DNA from: Portunus trituberculatus
Lineage: Eukaryota > Arthropoda > Malacostraca > Decapoda > Portunidae
Assembly (NCBI RefSeq): GCF_017591435.1
Contig: NC_059293.1
Location: forward strand, 20,186,295 to 20,250,294
Direction of reading: 5' to 3'
Length of the DNA: 64,000 bases
Position 1 is the first letter of the stretch. Every line of letters begins with the position of its first letter. A model generated the notes under the pieces. The model searched no databases. It was not told where the DNA came from and saw only the letters and a program-made list of their open reading frames with translations. The translations under genes were made by a program, and so were the position numbers. Of the stretch, positions 27,924-40,537 are shown piece by piece.

Positions 27924-28002
27924 CTTTTGTTTTCTGTTATCTACATCTGTGTTGGTTGAAAGTGGGTGCGAGAGACAGAGGGAGGGGAGAGAGAGGTTTG
28001 GA

Positions 28003-28005
<3 letters not shown>

Positions 28006-28069
<64 letters not shown>
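28006..28069. repeat. (GA)32 microsatellite
   Basis: Perfect, 64 bp; preceded by GAGAGACAGAGG-like degenerate repeats. Confidence 0.98.
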
Positions 28070-28073
<4 letters not shown>

Positions 28074-28189
28074 GTTAACGGCTTCGATACTTTCCTTCTC
28101 CGGATATCAAAGGCATCTCATTTCTCTTCTCTAGATAAGTTTTCATATAATATGTCAGAAAATCAAATCAAATCTGCATAGCCTTTTCT

Positions 28190-28236
28190 CTTCCTTCCTC
28201 CTCCTCTTCTTCCTCTTCCTCTTCCTCTTCCTCTTT
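28190..28236. repeat. (TTCCTC)n tract
   Basis: Imperfect hexanucleotide pyrimidine repeat. Confidence 0.75.
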
Positions 28237-28619
28237 CAATCCCTTTTCCGTTGTCTCTTCCTAGTAAGTTAGTTCAGTGAATATTGAAGTAAAATAATCC
28301 ATTTGTGTTTTTCCATGTTGCTGTAATTTATATTATTTTTTTCTAATCCTCAGAGCATTGTAATAAAAATGATGGCAAGGTATAGGAATTATTTATTTAT
28401 TTCATATGAGAATGGTAAGAATGATTACTGATAATGGTGGTGGTGGTGGTGGTGATGGTGCTGATATTACTTATTTACAACAAGAGCTTCCATCTCCTCT
28501 CGGTTCCTTTATTCCTCAACTTCCTGATATAAGAGTCAACCAGCACTCTCTACCTTTCATATTTCTAGTGTTATATTCGTGAACTCTATGCCTTGATGTG
28601 CGTTTCTCTCCTGCCTTTA

Positions 28620-28695
28620 TTTTATTTAAGAGGATAAGCCAGCCAAGGACAACAAAAGAAAGAAAATGCCCGCTTGAAATTTCAGTTCCCTTAAA
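28620..28695 (-). mobile_element. Element B: LINE 3' end fragment
   Basis: Minus strand AAATTTCAAGCGGGC and then TTGTTGTCCTTGGCTGGC, with AAATAAAATAAA at the 3' side. It is the most diverged of the single copies. Confidence 0.5.
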
Positions 28696-28740
28696 CATTG
28701 AACCAAAATTAACTAAATATCTGAGACTTGACCTCCTTCA

Positions 28741-29240
28741 AAAGTTAATTTTCAAACAGTTTCGGACAATTATGTACAGTTTCGAACACTTTTGAAGAGT
28801 TTCTGGAAACTTTTTCAGTTTTTGGACACTTTTGTACAGTCTTGGATACTCTTTAGAGTTTCCGACACTTTTTGTAGTTTTGGACACTTTTGTAAAGTTT
28901 TGGACTCTTTTTAGAGTTTCGGACACTTTTTGTAGTTTTGGACACTTTTGTAAAGTTTTGGACTCTTTTTAGAGTTTCGGACACTTTTTGTACAGTTTTA
29001 GACTCTTTTAGAGTTTTGGTCACTTTTTTACTGTTTTGGACACTTTTTGTTCTATTTTGAACATTTGTACTGTCTTGGACACTTTTGTACAGTTTTGGAT
29101 ACCTTCAAATTGTTTTCAATGTCATCTATATTATTTTCGCACTTTTTGTACTATTTTGGACACCTTTGTACTGTTCTAGACACTTTCGTATAGTTTTAGA
29201 CATCTTTCTACTGTTTTATACACCTTTCCACTGTCCCTTT
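28741..29240. repeat. 20-bp minisatellite with a 58-bp higher-order unit
   Basis: About 25 degenerate units of AGTTTTGGACACTTTTGTAC (19-21 bp). Three units make a 58-bp block repeated almost exactly at 28855-28912 and 28913-28970. Units toward the right edge are more diverged (TATTTTGAACATTTG, TTCTAGACACTTTCG). Confidence 0.93.
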
Positions 29241-29930
29241 TATTTTCCGATACTTTTATGACTCTTTTCTTCACCAATTTTTAGAGTGTCCTTGACCGCA
29301 ACCTTCTTACATATCAATAAAAAAAAAGAAAAAAATTCAAGAAGAGTAATAACAACAACTACTACCCCAATAAGTAACATATCCTACCTAAAAAAATTAT
29401 TAATAAACTACAACATTTTTTAGACGCTTCAGTAATATATTTCTTTCCCCCTCCCCCCTTCCTTCCTTTAACAAATCCTCTTATTCCGTGTGCTAATTGA
29501 TTCACCTGAGCCGGCTATTTATACCTGTGCGATATTTCTTTCCCTCTCGGCTCTCGCACACACAGGTAATCTCATTTTTAGTGCTCTTCACGCGCTGATG
29601 ATTCCTCGCGTGCACTCGTTTCGCCGCTGCCAGCCTGCCTCTGCCTCTCTGTCTCTGCCTGAGGGTGAGAGGGTGAGGGAAGGTAGCAGATACGGAAGAG
29701 CAGCTGGAGAAAGAAACAGCAGGAGGAGGAGGAGGAGGAAGAGGAGGAAGAGGAGCTGTGGTCTTTAAGTTTGGTTGTGAATGTTATTGTTGTTCCTTCT
29801 TGTTCTTCTTGTCTATCTATTTATGTTACTTTTTTCATGTTTTTCCTTCTTTTTAATTTTTATTCAGTTTTTCTTGTTTTTGGTATTTTTCTTATATTTC
29901 TCTATTTTTATCTTCACTCCCTTCCCCCTT
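29241..29930. other. Unique sequence, no gene seen
   Basis: 29490-29770 is more GC-rich and ends in AGGAGG repeats. Its 92-codon open frame has no recognised domain. Confidence 0.4.
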
Positions 29931-30066
29931 CTCCTCCTCCTTCTCCTCCTCCTCCTCCTCCTCCTCCTCCTCCTCCTCCTCCTCCTCCTCCTCCTCCTCC
30001 TCCTCCTCCTCCTCCTCCTCCTCCTCCTCCTCCTCCTCCTCCTCCTCCTCCTCCTCCTCCTCCTCC
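29931..30066. repeat. (CTC)45 trinucleotide tract
   Basis: 136 bp with a single TTC-type interruption near the start, the longest trinucleotide tract in the window. Pro/Leu/Glu/Gly-repeat frames are artefacts. Confidence 0.98.
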
Positions 30067-30207
30067 TTCGCCTCTCCTTGCGATCTCTTCATTACTGTCT
30101 TCATCACTATTACCTCTCCACTTAAGGCAAAGGAGGCAAAAATCTATATTATCTCGTCTAAAAAAAGGCAGCAACTTCAACGTAATGCAGTTCTGCCTTC
30201 CCTTCTT

Positions 30208-30241
30208 TCTCCTCCTCCTCCTCCTCCTCCTCCTCCTCCTC
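30208..30241. repeat. (CTC)11
   Basis: Perfect short trinucleotide tract in a pyrimidine-rich stretch. Confidence 0.95.
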
Positions 30242-30596
30242 TTGCCACGCTTCCTCCTCTTTACCCTCCACCTTCTCCACTTTACCTTTCCTCTCCTCCT
30301 CTTTCTCCGTCTTCTTTCATGACTCTTAATAAGTTTGACAACATTGAAGTTCTTTAAATTCAAAATCAACACAGTGTCGAAGAAGTCTCAGGAAAAACGT
30401 GCACGTGCCAATTATTAAAGTGCAGCGAGGTAACACTTATGTGGGCCGGCGCAAGGGTCTTCTTTCTTGTCGCTGTTGTCGATCACCTTGATGAAGAAGC
30501 ACACGTAAGGAAGCTGGTGAATATGAAAGGTCTTAGATTGTATTCATTTTCAGAGTTGTGTAGGTTAATTTTTTTTTTTTTTTTTGGTGGGGTAGG

Positions 30597-30635
30597 GATT
30601 TTGTTGTTGTTGTTGTTGTTGTTGATGTTGATGTT
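30597..30635. repeat. (TTG)n
   Basis: TTG repeats with a GATGTTGATG end. Confidence 0.9.
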
Positions 30636-30752
30636 ATTCTGGTTGTTTTGTTGTTTTCTCTATCTTTTTCTCCTAATTTTGTTCCTCTATCTTCTCTTCT
30701 GCAGCTAACGTAACTTAACTTGACCTAAACCAATCTAACATCGTTAAAACAA

Positions 30753-30753
30753 T

Positions 30754-30787
<34 letters not shown>
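30753..30787. repeat. (CTA)12
   Basis: Perfect trinucleotide tract. Confidence 0.95.
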
Positions 30788-31091
30788 AATTTCTGTAGGT
30801 ACTGTTGGCACAAATTTTATTACTGGAAAATTTCTTCCTGAAATTCTTATTATTTTACTTTTTTTATGTTTCTTGTTGTGGATGTTGTGTTGCTGTTATC
30901 GTTGTTGCTTCAGTTGTTGTTAAGAAGAAAGGATGGGGACGAGAGGAGGAAGAGGAGAAAAGGTGGATGACAGGTAATTGAGAGAGTTAAAGCAGGTGGA
31001 AGAGAAAAGGAAGAGGAGAAAGAGGTGGATGGCAGGAGGTGATGGAGATATTGTTACTTTTGTTGGTGTTGTCGTTGGTATCGTTAAAAAT

Positions 31092-31146
31092 ATCACCATC
31101 ATCACCATCAACATCACCATCATCACCATCATCATCATCATCATTG
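31092..31146. repeat. (CAT/CAC)n
   Basis: Imperfect CATCAC/CATCAT repeats; the minus-strand Asp/Gly frame is an artefact. Confidence 0.9.
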
Positions 31147-31399
31147 TCGCCGTCAATCCTTTCATATCCCGAGGAGGGCCGGCAAGGCAAGAAGAGGCCC
31201 GGCGCGGCAGCTTCCCGGAATGCGGCACCTCCAGCTTGACTTAAAGGGGGCGGTCCCATGATACTCGCTTTCTGCTGAATATTCATTTTCATATTGCAAT
31301 AAGCCAACGGTTGTAGTCCCGTGAGTTTGGAATCAGGAAGGGATAGGTATTCGAAATCTCTCTTTTGTGTTTTGTAAAGTCGCGTCCTGCTTTCTAGTG

Positions 31400-31402
<3 letters not shown>
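31147..31402. other. GC-rich unique stretch
   Basis: CpG-containing sequence without simple repeats. An open minus-strand frame covers it but shows no domain. A possible conserved non-coding or exonic piece. Confidence 0.3.

Positions 31403-31485
<83 letters not shown>
31403..31485. repeat. (GA)41 microsatellite
   Basis: Perfect, 83 bp. Confidence 0.99.
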
Positions 31486-31488
<3 letters not shown>

Positions 31489-31581
31489 GAACATTTCATA
31501 CATAAGAGATTAGTAACATATTTTTATCAATGAACTATAGATAAATAGAATGTAAAAAATCCAGGACGCCAAGTGTATGTA

Positions 31582-31583
<2 letters not shown>

Positions 31584-31651
<68 letters not shown>
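31584..31651. repeat. (TG)34 microsatellite
   Basis: Perfect, 68 bp. Confidence 0.99.
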
Positions 31652-31652
<1 letters not shown>

Positions 31653-32874
31653 ATCTGTGCGTTTTCAGCAGACAAAAGAGGAGGGTGCAAGTAGTTTGGC
31701 AGTACATGGAATCGTTTCTTGAGTTCGGCAGTCTTTCAGCAGACCCGCCATTGTGTTCAAGGGCAGCGCAGTACTGCTTTGTTTAGACCGACTTGGGAGT
31801 GGGTGTATAGAATTCAGAAACGCACAATACCAGGAAAGATCACAACTCGCAGTCGGAGAAAAATAAAACACGAAATAAAAATAATGTCTCCTGATAAAAG
31901 AACGAGTTTTTCTTTTAGTTTCCTTGAGCGTATTGTTATAACTCCGCATCTATTTTTGTCTTTTTATCATATTAATCGATTTCTGAATATTTGCACTCAA
32001 AAGACTAATGATATATGTGGTGCTGAATGCGATGGGTGAGCGGGAGAGTATATGCCTAGCAGTGTCACCTTAAGCGGACAAATATCACTGCGTTGCTATA
32101 TTCACCATCACTATCGGTGCATGGTCTAGCCTTCCCACATTCCCAGATCACACGATAACCCTGCACGAGTCTGGCCGAAGCATCATTACACGCCCACCGA
32201 CAGATTAATTCAGCAGTCTGGCTTGCATTGTTGTCTCATATTTAGCGACCATTTGTGGAGGTGGACGGTGAGGATAGGGACAGTGGCAGTGGATCCTCTC
32301 GTTCTGCTTCCCACGTTACACCCTCCTCGCCTTCCTCGCCCTCATCGCCCTTTACCTGAAGGTCATGTCGCCTCTATATACAGGTATCGAGTGTCACTGT
32401 GGGAGTCAAGAGCAATCCTACGCTTGGGAAATCATAACTGTATCATGTAACAAAGGCTAGGATACATAATATAACAAGATTCATATTATTACATGTAGAG
32501 ATTCACGTATCAGTGTAGGCTAAGGATTGTTTTTTGTGGTTAAGATGAACTTTGATGTGAAAATTATAATTACTCATTTAATTACTACAAAGGGACTTAC
32601 TATTAATAACACGACTAGTATTTAAGGCAATGTTGATTATTACCAAACGATCTTTATTTACTACTCTGAAATATGAACAGTATAATAGCTCGTTGTTAAT
32701 ATTAATTAGGTTTGTGGAGGAAGACGCGTGTAGGGCAGAACTACTCCGTTACTTCACGTGTAGGGCCGGATAATGAAAACTAAGGTAAATGACAGTACCA
32801 TAAAAACAGACGAAAATAAACGTAAATGTTGGATTTTTTATTATCATTAGAAGAAACACCATTTTTTTAGAGAT
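31652..32874. other. Unique sequence, no gene seen
   Basis: Mixed to AT-rich composition, no simple repeats. Short frames only. Confidence 0.45.
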
Positions 32875-33079
32875 ATCCTTTCAGTACTGGAACGCACTTT
32901 TAACGTGAATTTTTGGTGTGATTAGATAATTTGACATGAGGAAGGGTCAATGGAGATCAGAAGATTAATGGCCAGAGTCTCCACTATTTTAATCCCCACA
33001 TAAATTTCTGAATCTGTATAAAATCGACAAATAGCAAGCAGAATTGATATGAAAACTCGTCATAGTACTGAAAAGTTAA
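32875..33079 (+). mobile_element. Element A: first half of a tandem dimer
   Basis: Left end ATCCTTTCAGTACTGGAACG, right end CATAGTACTGAAAAGTTAA. The next copy starts at once. Confidence 0.85.
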
Positions 33080-33266
33080 TACCAACGCACTTTTAACATG
33101 AATTCTTGGTGTGATTAGACGCTTTGACATAAGAAAGAGTCAATGGAGATCAGAAAATTAATTGCCAGTGTCCCTATTTTAATCCCCACATAAATTTCTG
33201 AAGCTGTATAGAATTGTCAAATAGCGAGCAAAATTCATATGAAAACTCGTCATTGAAGGGGGTTAA
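33080..33266 (+). mobile_element. Element A: second half of a tandem dimer
   Basis: Begins TACCAACGCACTTTTAACATG with its own left terminus missing, and ends CGTCATTGAAGGGGGTTAA. It shares private variants with the preceding copy (TTTGACAT with TTTATT lost, GTCAATGGAGATCAG, GAAAACTCGTCA), so it arose by tandem duplication rather than independent insertion. Confidence 0.85.
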
Positions 33267-33549
33267 TACCGATCGAACTAGCAGTCACTCGAGTCATAAG
33301 AACATAAATTGAACACAGAGTCCCTTTTCACGTTATAGTAAAGAAAAAATCGCTTTATTATTGCTCAATATGTTTCCACGAAGCGCCGTCAATCTTTAAT
33401 CTGACTTCGTTTGGTGGTGACGGTCCCTCGGGCGCCGCGTGGAGGGAGGCAAGCTGGTGGCGAGGACTAAGATGGCCCACGAATATTTCCCAGTCCACTC
33501 ACAAGATAGACTGTCATGGTGGAGGCGGTGGAAGCTGGGTACGAGGGAA

Positions 33550-33558
<9 letters not shown>
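33267..33558. other. Unique sequence
   Basis: GC-rich at 33420-33550 with open frames on both strands, none recognised. Confidence 0.35.

Positions 33559-33593
<35 letters not shown>
33559..33593. repeat. (GA)17 microsatellite
   Basis: Preceded by GTGTGTGT; complementary to the TC tract 62 bp downstream. Confidence 0.98.
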
Positions 33594-33594
<1 letters not shown>

Positions 33595-33651
33595 ATACTT
33601 ATATCATATCGTTTATATTTTGCCCATGACTAATTGCTCTCCTGCGTTATC

Positions 33652-33655
<4 letters not shown>

Positions 33656-33746
<91 letters not shown>
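33656..33746. repeat. (TC)45 microsatellite
   Basis: Perfect, 91 bp. Confidence 0.99.
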
Positions 33747-33749
<3 letters not shown>

Positions 33750-33884
33750 CACCTTGCCAGTTCGTGCCAGGCCGCAGTTAAAACTAAGTATAAAACAATT
33801 TCTTTTAGTCTCCCGTAACTCTGGCCTCCCACCATTTCCTTCTCCACCTCCTGCTCTATTTAATGCTCTGAGTAAATTCTAACC

Positions 33885-33888
<4 letters not shown>

Positions 33889-33948
<60 letters not shown>
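33889..33948. repeat. (CT)30 microsatellite
   Basis: Perfect, 60 bp. Confidence 0.99.
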
Positions 33949-33953
<5 letters not shown>

Positions 33954-34146
33954 TCCTCGCATCATTTTCCCCCGCTTTCGTTTCCCTTTTCCTTCGATTT
34001 AGTGGGCGCAGCATCGTTAGTATCTTTCTTTTCTTTGTTATCTATTTTTCCTTGTGTGAGTTTGTGTTAGTATGTGTTCGTTTCTTTGAGTATTTCAGTG
34101 TATTTTGGTTTAATATTCTGAAATAGTGTTTACGCTTACAAGGAAA

Positions 34147-34149
<3 letters not shown>

Positions 34150-34230
<81 letters not shown>

Positions 34231-34277
34231 ATCCATCTATCTATCTATCTATCTATCTATCTCTATCTATTTATCTA

Positions 34278-34328
<51 letters not shown>
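34150..34328. repeat. Compound (CT)n-(CTAT)n-(GT)n
   Basis: CT to 34224, a CTAT/CCAT section to 34280, then GT to 34328. The order TC, TCTA also occurs at 49225. Confidence 0.98.
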
Positions 34329-34331
<3 letters not shown>

Positions 34332-35245
34332 AGAGTCTGTGTTAGTTATTATCTATTTATATTTGTTTATCAATCAGTATTTATCTATTACCTCTGTTCG
34401 TCTGTCTGTCTGTGTCTATCTATACAAATCCATCTATCAATCATAATTTTTAACCATTGGAATTGCACCGCCGGATAAACGTCTCCTCAAATCTTTCCCA
34501 CGAGTCACCGCAGTGTGGGAGTCGCCGATAACTTTTCTCTGCTAATTTTCCAATCTCATTCCTCCGTCGCCTGTCTGGACTCTACTCACCCGCTATCTCG
34601 TGTGGTCCAGCCAGTCGACCTTTTTCACAAATGTTATCTGTCTTTTTTTTTTTTCTTAACTTCTGTTTCTGCTTATCGTAATTTCTATGATATATTAAAT
34701 TCTGGTTTGATTTTTCTATTCATATATTTTTTTTTCAAAGCATTGCCTTCATATTTCTTGTAATTAGAATTTTTCACCTATGTTCACTCATCTTTCAAAT
34801 TTTGTGTCTATACATATTTGTTCTTCCTTCTAAATTTACACCTCATTTGAATATTTATTCACCACATACATCAACTTTGAATTTCGCACTTCAAATCAAC
34901 TGTGTGGGTTCGTACAATGATGCTAAACCTTCATTTTCCCAGTGTTCACTTCAAAGCTACATTAATACATTTCCTGCATCTCGTCTTGTGCAGTTTCCTG
35001 AAATTAGATCATGCTTGTAATCGTGAATGATTCCTGTGTTCTCATTTTATCGCATCTCTCTCTCTAGTTCTCCGGTAAACTTTCGGGAAATGCTTTTAGG
35101 ATCTGCGTTGCTTACCTGTTTGTTTGCATTCAATACATGTTTAATTATTTTGGGTTTAGGTGTGCAACAGAATTATTATATTACACCATGATTCGCGGAA
35201 CTTCAAACGCCCCAAATAAACCGCCTTGATTAAAGTTGATGAATA
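34329..35245. other. AT-rich unique sequence
   Basis: Tetranucleotide-like TCTA/TCTG words to 34440, then ordinary T-rich sequence. No gene. Confidence 0.45.
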
Positions 35246-35254
35246 ACACACACA

Positions 35255-35344
<90 letters not shown>
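35246..35344. repeat. (AC)49 microsatellite
   Basis: One CT interruption near 35255, otherwise perfect. Confidence 0.98.
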
Positions 35345-35347
<3 letters not shown>

Positions 35348-36448
35348 GCCACTCATCGCGCGTGCGTGGGATATTCCCGTGAGTGGAGGAGAAGAGCTGG
35401 AATTTGCCTCGCTGATTGCTTCTGAACTTGAGGTGTGTCGAGGAGGTTGTCTGGGACGCTTGGGTTATTGAGCGTCATCACAGCGGCGGCAGGAGTGTGA
35501 CATGGGTTTTAATATGCATAATTTGAATTAGAATGGCTGCAGGTTTCAGAAGAGTAAAAAATGCAAATTCATCTCAGAAACTAATGCAGGTTACAATATT
35601 TTTCTTTCATGTATTCTCGTTTTTCTTCACACGGGGAGAAAATATACCGTATAATGGCTAAGTTGACTAAAGAAGAGAGCGCTTATATTAACACTGCCGC
35701 CGACACCCCACGATTATTTCACCCTAAAAGCGGCTGAGGTGACACAGTACCCAGCGGACCCAGGGAGTGAAGACTTCGGCCCCAAAAACCTCCTTCCAGA
35801 CGCCGAGGAAGAGGAGGAGGAGGAGGAGGAGAAGGAGGAGGTGGTGGTGAGGCAAATTTAGGTACAAAACAATCTTGGAAGTCATTAAAAGCTGAGAGCA
35901 GACCATCGCAGACCTTCTCAAACGATCATGTACACAGCAGTTATCCGAACGCCAACTACCCCCTCATGGCCATTACACCAGGCAGCATGTGGAGGAGTTG
36001 TTAGTAAGAGAGACTTCCGCTCGTTTTCCGGTCGTTTTGGGCAACTTACTAAGGGTCAGTTTGCTTGTCGTTCTTGCTGCGGCCTCCTCTGTCATGTGTG
36101 TCTCCCGTGGGACGTGTTGTCGCCGCTACAATAGTAAAAGAAAACGAGGAATCTTTAGCATTTTCCCAGCGACGGTTTGACTGTAAACGTTTAGTGCACT
36201 GAGTGTTAATGTCGTCTCTTTATTGTGGCGACTCTCATTCACATCGAGGAGTTTAGGTTTCATGATCATTGTGTAATATAAAAAGCCATCAGAATTAAGC
36301 CTTTGAAGTCTGTCAAGGTATTAACCAAGAGTAGCCATTCCACGCTGTGTTACTTTTAAAATTGACGTATTTATTTAGTAATTGAAAGAACTCTATTTTG
36401 TGACGTTTGCCTTTTCTAGATAACCAAGTATCTTTCTTTTATTTTCTC

Positions 36449-36449
<1 letters not shown>
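35345..36449. other. Unique sequence with a short (GGA)n
   Basis: (GAGGAG)n lies at 35806-35850. 35920-36180 has open plus-strand frames of about 65 codons without recognised domains. No supported gene. Confidence 0.4.

Positions 36450-36538
<89 letters not shown>
36450..36538. repeat. (TG)44 microsatellite
   Basis: Perfect, 89 bp. Confidence 0.99.
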
Positions 36539-36541
<3 letters not shown>

Positions 36542-36784
36542 CACTTGGCTACCGGGTAAGGTAGACACGAAACAGAGTGGACCCCTGATGGACCGATATC
36601 CTGTACCGCGCCAATATTAACCGTGGTGGGAGGGCGTGCAGTGTGCCATTCTCGCTCCGTCCATTCCCGTCACTACCACACCACCCGTCTGTTCCGTGAG
36701 CAATCCTCGCCTTTCACCTCTCCCTCTCCCTCACCAACCCTCACCACAACACAAAGCCCCATCTGTCACTCCTCACACTCATAC

Positions 36785-37046
36785 CTCTCCTCCTCCTCCT
36801 CCTCCACCTTCTCCTCCTCCTCCTCAATTTCCTGTTTCTCCTTCTCCTCCTTGTCGTCTTCCTCCTTCTCCTCCTTGTCGTCTTCCTCCTTCTTCTCCTC
36901 TTCTTGTTCTTCTTCCTTCTTCTTCGCATTCTCTTTCTTATCTTCCTTTTCCTCTTCCTCGTCATGATTTAATTATCTTTTCTTTCTCTTCCTTGTCGTC
37001 TTTTTCTTCCTTCTTTCTCTTCTTCTCTTACTTCTTTTCTTCTCTT
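36785..37046. repeat. Interrupted TCC/TTC pyrimidine block
   Basis: TCC, TTC and TTGTCGTC words; CTCCTTGTCGTCTTCCTCCT occurs twice near 36850. Confidence 0.85.
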
Positions 37047-37480
37047 CCAATTCATTGTCCGAGGATCCTCCTCCTCCTCCTCCTCCTCCTGCTTTTCTTT
37101 CCTTTTTTTTCTTTTCTCTTCATATTATTCGTATTCCTCCTCCTCCTCCTCCTCCATCTCTTTCTCTTCCTCTTTCTCCATCTCTTCCTCCTTTATCTTC
37201 TTTTCCTACTCCTCCTTCTCTTCCAATTCTTCCTCCTCCTCCTTTTTTTCCTTTTCTCTTCATATTATTCGTGTTCCTCCTCCTCCTCCTCCTCTTCGTC
37301 CTCGTCGTTCTTCTCTTCCTCCTTTCTCTTCTTCTTCTACTCCTCCTCCTTCTCTTTCTTCCAATTCTTCCTCCTCCTCCTCCTCCTTCTTTTTTTCTTT
37401 TCTCTTCATATTATTCGTGTTCCTCCTCCTCCACGTCCTCCTCCTCCTCCTCCTCCTTCTCCTCCTCCTCCTCCTCCTGA
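37047..37480. repeat. 140-bp higher-order pyrimidine repeat, three copies
   Basis: TTCTCTTCATATTATTCGT(A/G)TTCCTCC recurs with CATATTATTC at 37121, 37261 and 37407 (spacing 140 and 146). CTTCCAATTC recurs at about 37046, 37220 and 37358. Each unit also contains its own (TCC)n. Long open frames on both strands are low complexity. Confidence 0.85.
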
Positions 37481-37847
37481 CGTCTGCAGTGTCGACAGTG
37501 ACGCCTGGGTCCCTTAAAGAGGCCCTCCGAGGCGTCCCGTGCGCCGCCTCAAGACTGACTCCGCAGTTTCTTTTACAATTTTTTTCTCTCTCCAAGTTAC
37601 ATTTTCCTTTTCCTTCCTTAGTGGTATTTTTATTTGTTTTCGTCTATTTTTATTGTTTTTTTCTTGTTTTTGGTGTTTTTATGATTCCGTTTTTCTTTTC
37701 GTTTTTTTTTTACTTTTTTTCTTTTTATTCATGTATGTGTGGACTCTTTCTAGGATTATTGTTACTGTTATTCTTTCCTTGCGTGTTGTGGCCTGTTCAT
37801 TTTTTTTTTTTTTTTTTACTCTCTTTTAGTGTTTGCATTTTTTTTCT

Positions 37848-37850
<3 letters not shown>
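37481..37850. other. T-rich unique sequence
   Basis: GC-rich to 37570, then T-rich with a T17 run at 37801. No gene. Confidence 0.45.

Positions 37851-37916
<66 letters not shown>
37851..37916. repeat. (TC)33 microsatellite
   Basis: Perfect; complementary GA tract 92 bp downstream. Confidence 0.99.
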
Positions 37917-37918
<2 letters not shown>

Positions 37919-38005
37919 TCAAAGACAACAAAAGATACCTCATTCTTTCCTTTTCGGCTGAATCATCAGTATTTTGAAGCAGAGGATAATAATGTTAAGG
38001 CTGTT

Positions 38006-38008
<3 letters not shown>

Positions 38009-38101
<93 letters not shown>
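38009..38101. repeat. (GA)46 microsatellite
   Basis: Perfect, 93 bp. Confidence 0.99.
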
Positions 38102-38104
<3 letters not shown>

Positions 38105-38496
38105 CACAGGGTGCGTTCACGAACATCAGGAAAGCGTTCATTTGGCGTGGGTAGGGTGAAGGAAGCAGAGGATAGCAGAGGATGAGGATGCTTACATGGC
38201 TACATGCTACTCACACTGCCGACGTATCCCTGTAATCTCCCGCTACTGAAGGCGTGTTGGGACTTGAAGGGATGTGAAGGGCTGCGTGTGTCGAGTCTGT
38301 AATAAAGGGAGATATTAAGTAGGTGGATGTCAAAAGCAGCGTTGACTGAGAGGCGAGATAAATGTGGGTAAATGGTAAGATTGATTTGTACAAAGTTGAT
38401 ATATCTCTAGATTTTTTATTAGATGAATGAAGAGGAAGAAGTTGGTAAAAATAGATATTGGAGATAGATCAAAGGAAGGGTTTTTTTGTGGGTTTA

Positions 38497-38498
<2 letters not shown>

Positions 38499-38578
<80 letters not shown>
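38499..38578. repeat. (GT)40 microsatellite
   Basis: Perfect, 80 bp. Confidence 0.99.
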
Positions 38579-38581
<3 letters not shown>

Positions 38582-38643
38582 AATGGAAAGGGAAAACAGG
38601 CATGCAAACTGACGGAAATACAAAATACCCAAGGACGTAATTG

Positions 38644-38773
<130 letters not shown>

Positions 38774-38801
38774 CTCAATATTTTATCCCTTTCTAACGCG
38801 T

Positions 38802-38895
38802 GTCCTCCTCCTCCTCCTCCTCTTCTTCCTACTCCTTCTCCTCTTCTTCCTCCTCTTCCTCCTCCTTCCTCCTTCACCTTCTCCTCCTCCTGCTT
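38802..38895. repeat. Interrupted (TCC)n
   Basis: TCC/TTC repeats linking two TC tracts into a 0.9-kb pyrimidine-rich region. Confidence 0.9.
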
Positions 38896-39021
38896 GGATT
38901 TCTTTGGCAATTTTTGCTCCTCCATTTTCTCTCCTCTTCTTATCGGCTGCCACAGCTCGTGTTTCCTCCTTAAAACCTCTTGTTCCCTCCATGACGTCAC
39001 TTTTGTTTCCCTCCCTCTCTT

Positions 39022-39930
<909 letters not shown>

Positions 39931-40134
39931 ACGTTCTCAGAAACGCTACACTTTCTCACCACGACTATTTTTAAAGGTCACAGTGATGATTAGGGAATTT
40001 CCATGGACTGTTTCTCCTATTAGCGTTTAAAATTTAATTTGCCACCAGGAACCGTAAAAACACCATTAAAAACCCTTGTCACTTCAACTAGATTGAATGT
40101 AGTCGAAATACGCGTAGAAGTGTTCCAGCATGGC
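39931..40134 (+). mobile_element. Element C copy 1
   Basis: CAGAAACGCTACACTTTCTC, then CACCACGACTATTTTTAAAGG and AACCGTAAAAACACCATTAA, ending at CGCGTAGAAGTGTTCCAGCA. It matches the copies at 51746 and 58984. Termini are degenerate. It holds one uninterrupted TTAA at the site where copy 3 carries an element A. Confidence 0.75.
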
Positions 40135-40505
40135 CCTGAGGCGCGGTGTCTGGCTGGGGCAGTGGGAGGGTCATGTCTCTAGAGTGTGGGATTATTGTGG
40201 CTTCAGGAAAGTGAGTCACGGAGGGCAGTGATCGATTACGCATATAATTAATGGCGGTGGTGGTGACGTAGCCGTGAACTGCCTCCTTGTCTCTCCTCCC
40301 GGCGCACCAGTCCCCAGGGGCGGCCTCCAGGTAAACAATGAGGTGGGGAAACTGATTAATGTGCAGCCCCTTCGTCCGAGCGGCACCGTTGTTACCAGCT
40401 CCATCTCACCTGTCAGCTTGATGCATAGTGCTGCCTGTGTATACGTAATTTATGTGTAATTATGTATACACATGTTTTGTATGTTTTCACAGTCATTCAT
40501 ACCTC
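40135..40505. other. Unique sequence
   Basis: GC-rich at 40130-40400. Short frames on both strands, none recognised. Confidence 0.35.
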
Positions 40506-40537
40506 ACCACCACCACCACCACCACCACCACCACCAC
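40506..40537. repeat. (ACC)10
   Basis: Perfect trinucleotide tract. Confidence 0.96.

Noticed and set aside
29771..30372. Proline-, leucine-, glutamate- or glycine-rich proteins of 70-183 codons
   Set aside because: Reading frames of the (CTC)45 tract and flanking pyrimidine-rich DNA.
36636..37595. 293-codon Ser/Phe/Pro/Leu-rich ORF
   Set aside because: Covers the TCC/TTC higher-order repeat; no domain, signal or splice context.
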